64,000 bases of DNA, taken from Aphelidium insulamus (lineage: Eukaryota > Aphelidiomycota > Aphelidea > Aphelidiaceae). Where the stretch lies: the NCBI GenBank assembly GCA_036784855.1, contig JAZDSV010000055.1:22655-86654 (forward strand), read 5' to 3'. Below the pieces are notes generated by a model that was given only the letters and a program-made list of their open reading frames with translations, was not told the origin of the DNA and searched no databases. Every line of letters starts with the position of its first letter. Within the stretch, counting starts at the first letter, position 1. Positions 33,784 through 44,267 of the stretch are shown here, one piece after another. The translations under genes were made by a program, and so were the position numbers.

Positions 33784-36233
33784 TCAGCGGCCATGACGTC
33801 GTCGGTGTCCCGCGTCCCTGTCAACGCCACCTGCTCCTCCACCTGCGTAGCCATGACGACTGTCTGCGGCAGGTCTGTGGCGATGTGTCGGGCGCTCGTC
33901 GCGGCGATCACGGCCACCACTGTCTCCGCCGCGCCTGAATCCAAGTCGGAACCCGCCGTCGTCATCGTGAATATATGTTCTTGCATGACTGTCTCGGCCG
34001 TGTGTACGTCTGTCCACACCATCAGCGGCAAATGTGTACACTTCGGGTGAGCGCTCTCGTCTCGGTCGCACCGTCCGCTGACGGTCATCGTCATGTCTCC
34101 TCGGTGGTGGCGGTGGCTCGCGGCGATGTTCTGGATGTCGCCGGTGCGGTGACTCTCGGTGATGATGTCGTTGTTGTCGAGATTCTGCAGGTTCTCCGGA
34201 TCGATGACGGCGATGTTGTGAGTTCCGCCGACAACTGTCTCGGCTGTCATACTTGCGGCGCCGGTAACTAGATTCGGAGCTGCCGTACGATGATGAAGAT
34301 GTAGAGTAAGAGCTTCTTGTTCGAGACGATGATGTGTACGATGATGAGGACGACACTGACGACGAGTAACTGCGTGAGCGGTGCCCACGGTGCCGCGAAG
34401 ACCGACTGCGACTACGTCGATGATGAGATCTTCCGCGGCCAGATATAGGTGGATGCTGTTGTTGAGTGGTGCCACTGGGGGCGGCGGAGATGAGGCGCGG
34501 CGCCGGCTACTTCCTCGTCGAGGGCTGCGAGCAACTTCGCGGTCCAGCCGGCGCCGAGTTTCTCTTGATGCTTCCTCGGGCCTTACGGGGCCGCTATGTG
34601 TGTATTGACGTGGTGGCAAATGCGAGTGATCAAGTGGCCTGCTATTGCCATAATCATGGTGCCTTTCGCTGTCAACAGCTCTGGCTGTCGTCGGGGGCGG
34701 TGGCGGTGATATTAGCCTGATCTTCGGCCTCGCCTTTTCGGCAGCCAGAGCTTCAGCTTCCTTTATTATGGTCGCTTCCTCCAACGCCTTCCTCTTTTCT
34801 ACCACAAATGAGTACAAAATGAGTATAAAACATTGCAATCAAATCATAAACAAACCTTCATCAAGTCGCATCTGTTCCATGAGCTCCGCGTTTAGAATAA
34901 TCCGAACATCCTTTTGTACTTCAGCCTCTTGGGCATCAAATAGATTGTTTTCCGCACAGTACTCGAGTATTTTACATCCAGCGCCTGCAGACATTTAGCG
35001 ATATTGTAAACGGCATGAATGCAGAGAATGCAGATAGGAAGGCAGAGTGTACCTATAATCTCAGCCAGTGTGATAGACATGACGTCAAACCAGAGGCGAG
35101 AACACTTGTGCTTGCCGGCGGGCATAACATGATCTGGTAGCTCCATGGCACCCATGTCGTATACATGGATGTATGTTGGACTTTTGGATGTGATGTAGAG
35201 GCAAGCAGCGGCCACCGTGTAGTATGGGTACAGAACAGACACTGCGCTGCCATAAGTCATGGCGCACAGCTTCCAGGCAAAAAAGGCGAAATCGGCCGAC
35301 ACTGACCAATAACAGTTAGCAGAACCAATGTAGACATACAGCACATACTTTTCAATCGTTTGGCCAGCTTGATGAGAAACGTGTGGGCGTGCTTGACATC
35401 AAAGTGGAACTCTATCGACTCTAGGAACTCCATCTCCATCCCAATGACATGACGCCGACACCGCTCCACTTGCTGACAAACAGTTTGAGTAACAATTGTA
35501 AAACAGAAATATCATTCAACGTACCACACTATCCAGCGGCAAATTCATGTACTTGGTCGGATCGTGGACTTCCAGGGCGCGCTTGACAATGTACCGCAGC
35601 TTCTTGATGGTGTCCTCGGTCTTGGAGGCGACAAACAGACACAGTATTGCGACTTCCTGCCAGCAGCACAGTGTCAGTCGAGTGTTGGGCGAGTATCAGC
35701 GCCCGCTGCTCTGTAGTCCCCCTCGCTGCACACATGTCTGTTGATAGTGACAGGACATTGGAGGGGGACTATGAGCGTGGCCATGTGCACTGAACGTACC
35801 ATGGGATTGAACTGTGCCATGGAATGGCAAATGAAAAAACGATGGAAATATATTTGAGCCGTTGTGGCTGTTTTAAGTGGACTGCACACATTATTATATG
35901 TTGTTAATATTTATGTACAGCGTGAGTGTCACAAGAGAGTGCGGCAGAGGAGAGAAGAGAGCGCAGTGCAAACATTGCAATCACATGACACATACGGAAC
36001 AGGAAACACACAAACACACATATTCACACAGGCAGTATATGTATACATCCATAAACACAAGTGCACTATACACAGTCACAACACAGTTGCCACATACAAA
36101 CCAAGCGAGCGGCAAACAGCGACAATCAGCCGGCAGCTCTTTACCCGGACCGCCTCCACCTGCACCGCCAGACACCCACAATTAGCACTTGTATCGCACT
36201 CCAAGCCACCATCACCACCACATCCATCACCAT

Positions 36234-36272
<39 letters not shown>

Positions 36273-36623
36273 CCACAAGTACACACAGGGACATGTCTGT
36301 ACACCACTGCGTACCGTGGCAGCTGTCATGGGACGTGAACCCATCGCACAAATCTCTTCCAGCTGCTCTTCCGTCACGTAGCTAGGCCGCAGCACACGCC
36401 TAAACACCACCAGGCCGTCGTTGTCCGTGACATCAGTCACACCAGACGGCCGCCGTGTGATGGGCGCGCCGGGGGTGGCACGAGTGCTGGTTACAGCGGT
36501 GGTGGCGGGTGAGGAGCGTGTGCTGTCGATGTGGGGTGTGGGTCGTCGTGATGGCAGAGAAGGGTGCGTTGGGTGACGTGGTGGCCGCGCTGCCGGTGCC
36601 GCGGGCGCGTCAGATTCACGCAT
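33784..36623 (-). CDS. Transcriptional cyclin (T/K/L type) with RS-rich tail
   Basis: Exons: 36623 to about 36330, 35800-35867, 35525-35656, 35349-35472, 35053-35301, 34856-34984 and 34798 to the end. Cyclin-box segments are YVTEEQLEEICAMG, TTAQIYFHRFF, EVAILCLFVASKTEDTIKKL, EMEFLESIEFHFDVKHAHTF and YPYYTVAAACLYITSK. These fit cyclins that partner CDK9/CDK12/CDK11 in transcription and splicing. The last exon begins KRKALEEATIIKEAEALAAE and continues RSPRRGSSRRRASSPPPP. A strongly RS-rich reading then runs to 33784, but only after a one-base frame change near 34450-34490, at or near a CCCCC run. The original frame also stays open, to 33780. The first intron is about 460 nt, far above the local norm, and its exact donor is unresolved. 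Confidence 0.75.
36238..36271. repeat. (CA)n dinucleotide microsatellite
   Basis: An uninterrupted run of about seventeen AC units inside the unusually long first intron of the cyclin gene. Confidence 0.95.
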
Positions 36624-36715
36624 CGGATGATTGTATGTGGATCGGTTTGGGTTAGCCGGGCTGCTGCTTTACACCATAAGGGAAAACAACGTCTATCAGA
36701 TTATCGTTCAAAAAA

Positions 36716-37300
36716 ATGCTAAAAGTTCTCTCACGATCGACGCTGCGCCGTGTACCGGCAGCGGGCAGCGGCTTGATGACAAGGTATCGCCTTAGCACCC
36801 TACAGACACCGTATCTGTCTGGAAGGCGTCAGTGCAGCAGTACTATATCAACACCGCTCCCTGCAGGCAACAAATTGGATCAAGAGAGCGCCGCCGCCGC
36901 AGCCAGCGCACAGGCCAAGACTCTGATAGCATTCACGTGCTCGGTGTGCAATACACGCACGCACAAGATGATGGCCAAGCGTGCCTACACACACGGCGTG
37001 GTCATCATCCAGTGTCCCGGATGCCGCAATCGCCACCTGATTGCCGACAATTGCGGCTGGTTCAGTCGACACCCGACCAATGTGGAGACGTTGCTGCGCG
37101 AAAAGGCTGCATCAGAGTCGGAGTCTTCATCGGCACCCCTTCAGGCTAGTGATATTGCATCAACCAGTGCTGTGAATACAGTGGACAGTAAGGATGCAAA
37201 AGATGGCGGCAACCTGGCAGACTTGTGCATGGAACTGCTGCCAGAAGAGCTGCAGCAGTGGGAGAAACAGCAACGTGAAGCCGCATCAGCAGTTAAATAG
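36716..37300 (+). CDS. DNLZ: Mitochondrial HEP1/DNLZ (Zim17-type) zinc-ribbon chaperone factor
   Basis: A single exon of 194 residues. The first 45 residues are basic, Ser/Arg-rich and lack acids, as expected of a mitochondrial presequence (MLKVLSRSTLRRVPAAGSG). The core reads FTCSVCNTRTHKMMAKRAYT, HGVVIIQCPGCRNRHLIADN, then GWF. This is the DNL zinc finger with its two CxxC pairs and conserved D-N-x-x-W-F ending. HEP1 proteins keep mitochondrial Hsp70 soluble and active. A Ser/Ala-rich tail with an amphipathic end (LLPEELQQWEKQQRE) follows. The identification is firm. Confidence 0.92.
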   Translation: MLKVLSRSTLRRVPAAGSGLMTRYRLSTLQTPYLSGRRQCSSTISTPLPAGNKLDQESAAAAASAQAKTLIAFTCSVCNTRTHKMMAKRAYTHGVVIIQCPGCRNRHLIADNCGWFSRHPTNVETLLREKAASESESSSAPLQASDIASTSAVNTVDSKDAKDGGNLADLCMELLPEELQQWEKQQREAASAVK

Positions 37301-37401
37301 AACAATTTAAACACGGACGAGAGACAGTCGGTGTGCGCCTCAACTGTTCCGGCCGCCGCCCACACGCACAAGCAGCTCAAATATCCACAAGATATCACAC
37401 T

Positions 37402-38383
37402 ATGCAAACTGCAGCACCGGTGTCGCCCAGTGCTCCCGCGCCACCCAAGCGACAGGGTGTGCTGCACTATGAGGTGATTACTGCTCCCGTGGACTACTCG
37501 GCCAAGACCCCCGATGAGCTCACATTCGCCGAGGGCAGTGTACGTTGCCACAAGTAACTTCAATGCTATATACACACTATATAATGCGTTGAAGGTGTTG
37601 ACTGTGCTGGAGAAGCGCACCAGTATGGGGATGTGGAAGTGTCAGTCGGGCGGGCGTGAGGGTCTGGTGCCGGTGGAGGTGTTGTGCGATTCGCCGTCCA
37701 TAGACTGGCCGTTGCATGAGGCTGCTCGTCGTGGTATGTGCAAGTAATGGTTGTGTATAGTACATGTTGGTCATGAGGGTGATGTGCGTCTTTGGCAGGC
37801 AATGTGGCACTATTGAAAGAGTTGGCCAGCACGGGAATGAGTTGCAATACGCTTGATCATGCCGGCAACACGCCTCTCTACTGGGCTGCTAGAGGTGTGC
37901 TTGTATATCAGGCATAATCTATATTAACTTGTATGAAAGGAGGACATCTGGACTGTGCCAAGGTTCTCATGGCAGCCAAGCCAGTACTCTACTTGCAGGT
38001 ACGCACAATTTATGCATTAACTGATATTGGCTTATGCGGTGTAGAATCGCCTTGGAGACTCTGTGCTTCATGCTGCAGCGTGGGGTTTGTGGCCATGTAA
38101 TTGTTATATTTTCTGCTAATCATATTAGGTGGGCATGCTGCTGTATTGGAGTTTCTATTACAGCAGCGTCCAGGTACGGAGATACTATAGGTACAGATTG
38201 CTATAGTTTATACTTTTAGCCATCGATGAAGTGCTGCATCTGCGCAACAAGGCTGGCCAGACTGCGCTTGATCTGGCCAAGAATGGTGATTGTGGTGCCC
38301 TGCTACAGCGGGCTACTGCCAGCTCAACGCTGCTCAGCGCGTCTGCTGGCGACGATGAGCAAGATAGTGACAATGAAAGCTAA
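37402..38383 (+). CDS. OSTF1: OSTF1-like SH3 and ankyrin-repeat protein
   Basis: Seven exons (37402-37539, 37595-37733, 37799-37894, 37940-37998, 38045-38084, 38129-38173, 38220-38383) encode 226 residues, close to the 214 of the animal protein. An SH3 domain (APVDYSAKTPDELTFAEGSV, MWKCQSGGREGLVPVEVL) is followed by WPLHEAARRGNVALLKELA. Further ankyrin repeats follow: AGNTPLYWAARGGHLDCAKV, LGDSVLHAAAWGGHAAVLEF and AGQTALDLAKNGD. The tail is acidic (DDEQDSDNES). OSTF1-type proteins are cytosolic adaptors. The very short exons (40 and 45 nt) are noteworthy, and all six introns are GT-AG and 44-65 nt. Confidence 0.9.
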
Positions 38384-38886
38384 ATCAATGCATTGAATTT
38401 ATTGCATTAAGCGAAAATACGTTTTGTCTAGTGATTCTGTGGCATATAATCTGCTCAACAATTACACTCGCTGAAAGTCCTACTGTACACTTTAAACTCT
38501 TCACACTCCACATGAACTTGACTAGTGCCTCATGGCCATACAGATACGGAGATTTTTATACCGCAACAGGGTTAAAGAGGTGCTCGTATGTGTTTTAAAT
38601 ACATTTAGGCTGTGACCGGCAACGCAGCGATCTGATTGGCCGGCAAATCGCCACTTAACAACAGCGACCGCTAAACGCACGCGCACTCTGACTCGTCGTC
38701 GTTCTTGCTGTTGGACGCCTGCTTTGCCCGCCGCCTGTTTCGCCACCGCTTCAAGGTGTTTCCGTAGCTACCCGTGTTCACATCCATCTTGGTGTACACA
38801 TACCGAGTCAATTGCCACTGAACAGCAACATCGTTTAGACCCTCGCTTCCAACACATCCACCACCACCGCGCCAACACAGCCGACC
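38384..38886. promoter_or_regulatory. Intergenic and Sec14-gene promoter region
   Basis: The first 130 bases are AT-rich 3' sequence. From 38634 gattggccgg gives a reversed CCAAT box, and the remainder to 38886 is GC-richer 5' untranslated-like sequence. No coding frame was supported. Confidence 0.45.
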
Positions 38887-39795
38887 ATGAGCTCACATCA
38901 CCTGGATGCGGCCGCCGCACAGCAGGCACAGACTGGCCGTGTCGGTTCGCTGACACCCGAGCAATCCGACACCCTGGCCAAGTTCAAGGATACGCTGCAG
39001 ACGCAAAAGATCTTTGTCCCCGAGCGACACGACGACCACCTGTTGCTGCGGTTTCTGCGCGCCCGCAAGTTTGACCTGACGCGCGCCACGGACATGCTGG
39101 CCGCGTGCGAGACGTGGCGCAAGGAGAAGAATGTGGATGAGATCGCCGCCACTTTCCGGTTCGACGAGCAGGCCCAGGTCAACACCATCTACCCGCGCTT
39201 CTACCACAAGACGGACAAGTCTGGCCGACCCGTCTACGTGGAGATGTTTGGCAAACTGGACCTGGAGATGTTGTTCAAGATTACGTCGCGCGAGCGGCTG
39301 GAAAAGTTCTTCATCTACGAGTACGAGCGGCTGTTGCGCGTGCGTCTGCCGGCCTCTAGTGCGGCCGCGGGCTACCACGTCGAGACCTCGTGCACCATAC
39401 TGGACCTGAAGAACTGTTCGGTGATGCAGGCGGTCAAGATCAAGGACATGCTGAAGCTGGTGGTGGACATTGGCCAGAACTACTACCCCGAGACCATGGG
39501 CATGACGTTCATCATCAACGCGCCGTGGCTCTTTGACACCATATGGAGTTTTGTCAAGATGTGGATCGACGAGGTGACGGTGGGCAAGATTAAAATCTTC
39601 AAGGCCGGCAAGGACTACACCGCCACCATGTTCCAGTACATTGACCCGGCGAATCTGCCGTTCCTGCTGGGTGGTGCATGCCAGTGCGATGGCGGCTGCG
39701 AGAACAGTGATGCCGGGCCGTGGAAGGAGGCCATAGCGGCCAAGCCGGCAAATGGCGACGCTGCGGCAGAAGCACACGCACAGTCGTCGCAATAG
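38887..39795 (+). CDS. Sec14-type CRAL-TRIO lipid-transfer protein
   Basis: A single exon of 302 residues. The N-terminal CRAL-TRIO-N part reads LLLRFLRARKFDLTRATDML. The lipid-binding domain follows with FYHKTDKSGRPVYVEMFGKL, IYEYERLLR, TCTILDLKNCS-like residues (SCTILDLKNCSVMQAVKIKD), NYYPETMGMTFIINAPWLFD and LPFLLGGACQC. This is the order seen in fungal and plant Sec14 phosphatidylinositol/phosphatidylcholine transfer proteins that act at the Golgi. The tail is short and rich in Ala. Strong GC3 bias and the absence of introns suggest high expression. Confidence 0.92.
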   Translation: MSSHHLDAAAAQQAQTGRVGSLTPEQSDTLAKFKDTLQTQKIFVPERHDDHLLLRFLRARKFDLTRATDMLAACETWRKEKNVDEIAATFRFDEQAQVNTIYPRFYHKTDKSGRPVYVEMFGKLDLEMLFKITSRERLEKFFIYEYERLLRVRLPASSAAAGYHVETSCTILDLKNCSVMQAVKIKDMLKLVVDIGQNYYPETMGMTFIINAPWLFDTIWSFVKMWIDEVTVGKIKIFKAGKDYTATMFQYIDPANLPFLLGGACQCDGGCENSDAGPWKEAIAAKPANGDAAAEAHAQSSQ

Positions 39796-40040
39796 TCTGG
39801 AAGCATGCATGATGAGGCACGCAGCAAGTATTCTTAAATATAAAAAATTGAAATCAGAGTGTAGCTTCAGAAGATGCAGTACCGCATGGTCTACTTGTAC
39901 GTAGGTGGCTTTTCCATTCAAGTATTGGAAGCAGATCTTACATTTATTACGTTTATTCACACTGTAGGTGGCTTTTCCATTAAAGTATTGGAAGCAGGTC
40001 TTACATTTATTACGTTTATTCACTGATCAACTGACTAGTT
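39796..40040. other. Short 3' spacer between convergent genes
   Basis: AT-rich sequence between the Sec14 stop and the first TRAF-like gene. It is mostly occupied by the 63-bp tandem repeat. Confidence 0.5.
39901..40023. repeat. 63-bp tandem direct repeat, two copies
   Basis: The unit beginning gtaggtggcttttccatt occupies 39901-39960 and 39964-40023, separated by act, with two mismatches. On the minus strand each unit can be read as a 21-residue repeat containing KCKxCFQY, but that frame runs on antisense through the Sec14 gene and is probably not translated. Confidence 0.9.
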
Positions 40041-41406
40041 CTACTGTCGGATTGCCTTGGTACGGTTGCGCCCCATACCAATGATTGTTTGCATTTGCTT
40101 TGTGACGTTTCTATCCTGGCACGCAATGATCAGTTGCGAAATTGTACCATTTCGATAAAGATGATCGCACAAAATTTCACCTCCTTCTTTTGTAAGAGTT
40201 ATGTGCTGAAGCCGCAGATCAGCAATTGTAGAGTTTTTGGAGATTGCCAATCCCAAAGTATTGCTTTCCTCCGCCGACAATACATAAGGATAGCCCATAC
40301 TGAATTCCAAAAATTGCAGTGTATTATTGTGGCATAGCATATTTCCAATATCATCCATTATCACTGGATGCCATTGCGTGATACCTTCGTCACCAGAAAG
40401 TCGTTCTCCATCATCTAAAAACATGGAGATGTGTTTTACCTGCTTGTTGTTTGACAAGACCTTGATGGCATAATGACCAAAGCAAGTAAACAACGAAAGG
40501 TTCATGCTCTCCTTGTTTAGTGGGGGAAGAACAAAGCAGTTCCTCTGGACAGCACTATGCGGAGAACTTCCCGGACCCGGATTTCTAAAAAAACTGCAAA
40601 TTGTAGATGCTTCAAGTAGGGCTACTTTTGACCCAGTTGATGAATCACGGTCAAGGCGTAATGAGAGGGTTTTAAGTTCATCTCGCAAGCTGGAATTTTC
40701 ATCGGCAAGCGCTGCGAGTTTTTCGGTAAAAGTCTTTTCAATATATCGAATTTTTCTGATGAGCTAGCCAATGTAAGTTGGTTAAGCCAAAAATAATACT
40801 TACCTCAACATTGGCGGAGCGAAATGTACATTCATCATTATGAAGATGGATGTCTCGCCGCTTGTCCTCAAATTCGCATCCCATATCGTGAAATTCACAA
40901 GGGACCACTTGCCATTCGCATGCAAGAATATGCTCATCTAGTCCAGTCAATTTTGGCTTCACTGCACAACCAGCTTGATTGTTTGGGCACAGCACCTTCA
41001 ACTGGCTGACAAATGTATGCTGAAGCATCTCATCTCGCACCGCCAGTTTCTGCTGGTCAGCATTAAGTGCCTTCTTGCACGGTGCGCAGAACGTGGTCGG
41101 AATGTATGTTGCAGCGTCGCGTAAAACATAAATCGGGTTGGCAATTCGACGACATCCAACGCACCGGTACACAGGATTCGGTTCTTCGTTGCCGAAATAA
41201 TACTGATGTCCGTCCGAGCCAGCCACCACTACGTCCTTGGCGGCAGCATTGCTTGATGACTCTGTCACCGAAGGTGATTGCAATGATGACATTTGTTGGA
41301 AACGAAACTCTAGGCCTGTAAGTGCAGTTCCGGACTCAGATGGCGTTCCAGTTGACTCTGGAACGGTAGAACTGAGGGCGTTAGAATTGCGACGCTTGTT
41401 CTTCAT
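40041..41406 (-). CDS. RING-like/TRAF zinc-finger/coiled-coil/LRR protein, copy 1
   Basis: Exons 40804-41406 and 40041-40763 encode 441 residues. The order is a Ser/Thr-rich head, the family box GSDGHQYYFGNEEPNP, a RING-like pair of CxxC motifs (CVGCRRIANPI, CAPCKKAL), and a TRAF-type zinc finger (VLCPNNQAGC, HILACEWQVVPCEFHDMGC). A coiled coil starts LIRKIRYIEKTF across the 40-nt intron. The C-terminal half has leucine-rich-repeat-like units (NNTLQFLEFSMGYPYVLSAE, NSTIADLRLQHITLTKEGGE, NGTISQLII). True TRAF proteins end in a MATH domain; here an LRR-like end takes its place. A ubiquitin-ligase or sensor role is inference. The start codon lies inside a perfect hairpin. Confidence 0.75.
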
Positions 41407-41460
41407 ACACTCCGTGTATGAAGAACGTCACTATACGACACTCCGTGTCGTTTAGTGACG
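41401..41460. repeat. Two adjacent hairpins with TCC loops at a start codon
   Basis: 41401-41423 is a perfect inverted repeat: arms cttcatacac and gtgtatgaag with loop tcc. 41426-41460 is a second, with 16-base arms carrying one mismatch and again a tcc loop. The ATG of the gene ending at 41406 lies within the arm of the first. A related cactccgcgtgg core recurs at about 41529-41540. Confidence 0.85.
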
Positions 41461-41699
41461 CTCTTCTATAGCCACAATGTCCGAATGACGCTGAAAGCTA
41501 TGATTCGGCAAGAAGCCCTAGATGATTCCACTCCGCGTGGTTGCCACGGTCTGCTTTTTGACCACGTAACATACAGTTAATATAATGCCGCGCATGACGC
41601 TAAAGCCAATGATTCGCGCTGATGAAGTGAATTTGCACCTTCTGGAACTCTTATGTAGACAATGAAAGAACTTGCATATTCCCGATCCATTCCCACAGA

Positions 41700-42079
41700 A
41701 TGAGCACCGAAAGGCACGTGTGCGAGCACTGCAACAGGGACTACAAGCGACGAACAAGCCTATTCTATCATCAACGACTGACACACCCGCAACATCCTAC
41801 GCGCCGGACTTCATCCGGAAGACAGCCCAAATACACGGCCGATGAATTGGCGCAAAAGAGGAAGGAGCACGCTCGGAATTATTACAACAAGAAAAAGGCC
41901 AGTACGTACCACAGTGTCTTCATTCATCCATTCATATTTTCCAAGAAGCTGCCAAGGCTGTCAAGACAGACGAAAAGCATTTAAAGAGTGTAAAGCAAGA
42001 GCCTAGGACGCGTGGTACGTCCCGTTACCTTACATCGATCTCACGTAAAAAGGCTTATCGGAATCACCTGATCTTATAA
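41700..42079 (+). CDS. Small C2H2 zinc-finger protein
   Basis: Two exons (41700-41901, 41946-42079) encode 111 residues. The N-terminus has one classic finger, CEHCNRDYKRRTSLFYHQRL followed by TH (C-x2-C-x12-H-x4-H). A basic helix follows (ELAQKRKEHARNYYNKKK) and a lysine-rich tail (HLKSVKQEPRTRG). It is likely a nuclear DNA- or RNA-binding protein. It sits between two minus-strand TRAF-like genes and is the only plus-strand gene in that block. The 44-nt GT-AG intron extends the open frame past the unspliced stop at 41984. Confidence 0.6.
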
Positions 42080-42501
42080 CGCCACCTCCGCCAGGTATTA
42101 GTTTCTATCGCTGTTAATGAATGCTAAATAATGATGCAGATTTGACCATCCCATCTCATGGCGCCAATAATATTATTGTACGAAAAGGTTTGTCATAACT
42201 GAATTCACTCCTATTAGGTTACTGCGGAAATCAACGCAGCCAGCGCGTTTCAGGATAAAAACACTGCTACACTCAGAAAATCTACATCGATTTAACCGCT
42301 TTTTTCTGAACCTTTACTGAAACTTCAATAGAGTTCTATTTTCGCATATCTGCAATGACATGAATCACAGCTGCGCAAATGCACATCTTCAGCACAAAAT
42401 TATCTGCATGAAGTAAAAAAAGGACGCTGTGCCTATATTGCCAAAGCATTTAATTAGGCAGTCACTTGCAACTTCAAATTTCCAGCACCACTAGGACGGA
42501 G
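42080..42501. other. Intergenic, AT-rich
   Basis: Spacer between the convergent C2H2 and TRAF-like copy 2 genes. No coding frame or repeat was recognised. Confidence 0.5.
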
Positions 42502-44085
42502 CTATGGATTGGTCGAAACAGCCGCATTAATATCGTTCACTACCTGCGGACTGCTGCATGGAATTTTACACCGCTCGAGAGTAACGTTTTTGCGCAGTGC
42601 CGATAGAAAGGTGTTTACGCAGGCCTGGGGTATTACGACGCCTTTCAACGTTAGAGATTTGAGCGTCTTGTTCTTGCGCAACGATTCGGCCAAAGCGTTG
42701 CAGATGCTGGCAGACATTTCGTAAATCTCTGGCAATTCGATTGATAGACTTGAAAGGGTCGTGTTATGGCCAATGACTTTGCTCACGTCAGACATTATGA
42801 CCGGTAGCCAGGCGGAAGAAGCGGAACCACTGAGCCCGCTAGGGTGCGACTTTGAAACATTGTTGCCACCAAGGCATTTTAGAAGGAGCTGTTGGACAAT
42901 TTTGTTCAGTACTGCAGCTTCAAGCGCAAAGTGGATAGTTCGTGTAAAATCGTATATGGAGACAGTGTTGACATTCAGCTGCGGAGGAATGGAGACAATC
43001 ATTTCACCGCCTGTGCTGTGCATGCACAATGTAGATTCTTCCAAGAAGGTCAATCGCGCAGATTTGACCTTCACGGCGGATATGGCGTCTAGCTGAGCTT
43101 GAAGTGATTTGTTTTCTGCCTTCAATGCGTTGATAGAATCATTGAAGTGCTGTTCCATTTCGCGGATTTTACGTATAAGCTGTCTACGTCAGGCGATAAT
43201 GAAAATTGTCTCATGGACGTTGACGTACCTCAATATTGCCGTTGCGAAAGCAACATGATGCGACGTGCTGCGCAATATCACGACGCGGTGTCTCAATGTG
43301 GCAGCCAACGTCGTTGAATTCGCATGGAACTGGCTGAAAAGGACACTTCGCCAGGTGCGCTTCGACTTTCGAAACCACGGGTTTGTCCATGCAGCCACTG
43401 ACAGCATTCGGGCACAAAATCTTTAGCTTGTCGACAAAGATTCGCTGCAAGTTGACATCGGCCACCGGTTTGACAAGCGAACCCTTCGAGTCATGCTTGA
43501 GAATCACTCCATCAATGCTGCACTTGCGGCAGTACGTGGCTGCTGACATCACGTTGATGGGATTTGCCACCAGATGACACCTCGTGCACAGGAAGCCAGG
43601 GTTCGGACCCTCGGAACCGAAAAAGTACATGTGGCCATCGGATCCCTTGACCACACTTGGAGGTGCTGCAGGTGCAGGTGCTGAATATTGATCGTTGGCT
43701 GCAGGTGTATCTGCGGCGTTAATCGGTGTTGACTCCACAGTCACAGTCGCTGCCGGCGCTGGAGGTTGCTCGGTGGTCACAGGCCCGTCTGCAGCACTGG
43801 TTGTTGTTGAAACCACAGTCACCGTAGTGGCCTCGGTAGTCTTTGTGCCTACCGTGTCATCCACATCCTTGGTGACTAGTACTGTAGCTGCAGCGTATGA
43901 TTAGAGCATGTAGAATCATGCTCCGGGAGCACCTTGTGATGCCGTATTTGCCACAGCGGCCACATTTTCCGTATCAACTTCTGGTGCGTGTTACTTGCAT
44001 ATGTGTACAGCGTCACAGGGACAGAAAATGCCACACCTGCGCACTCAGTCGCCACCACCTCGAATCCATCGCAAGACGAATTCAT
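42502..44085 (-). CDS. RING-like/TRAF zinc-finger/coiled-coil/LRR protein, copy 2
   Basis: Exons 44037-44085, 43229-43887 and 42502-43179 encode 461 residues. The tiny first exon (MNSSCDGFEVVATECA) joins across a 149-nt intron to TVLVTKDVDDTVG. A Thr/Ala/Pro-rich head leads to GSDGHMYFFGSEGPNPG, CTRCHLVANPI, TYCRKCS, ILCPNAVSGCMDKP, CPFQPVPCEFNDVGC and CCFRNGNIE. A coiled coil (LIRKIREMEQHFNDSINALK) and LRR-like repeats (NTTLSSLSIELPEIYEMSAS, NKTLKSLTLKGVVIPQACVN, NVTLERCKI) follow. The alternation of NxTLxxLxL units suggests a curved binding surface. Function is unknown; ubiquitin-related signalling is an inference from the RING-like and TRAF fingers. Confidence 0.75.
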
Positions 44086-44267
44086 TGCACCGTGAGAAGT
44101 CGCGATCTCCAATTGGGGCTCAGTACGACTTAAAGTGACAAGACAACTTACTGAGGCGGTGCACGAGACAAGCATCAAGTTCGATTTACGCTCATTTATT
44201 TATCTATAGTTGGCAGAGAGCCTCTCATTCATATCTCTTAAATGAGATTTATTGCATTAGCATCTAT

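Noticed and set aside
33780-34450. In-frame continuation of the cyclin's last exon as its true C-terminus
   Set aside because: The residues are a +1 shadow of an RS repeat (His/Thr/Val-rich). The RS frame fits cyclins of this class better, so a frame error is more likely.
35864-36385. 173-residue plus-strand frame with a run of Thr-His
   Set aside because: It translates the CA microsatellite and the long cyclin intron; no coding character.
38893-40023. 376-residue minus-strand open frame opposite the Sec14 gene
   Set aside because: It is antisense to a well-conserved CRAL-TRIO gene with strong third-position GC bias, which opens the reverse frame. Its composition (His, Leu, Arg, Gln rich) is typical of such shadows.
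43876-44178. 100-residue minus-strand frame as an independent gene
   Set aside because: Its part from 44085 (MNSSCDGFEVVATECA) is better explained as the first exon of TRAF-like copy 2, spliced at 44036/43888; the rest is intron.
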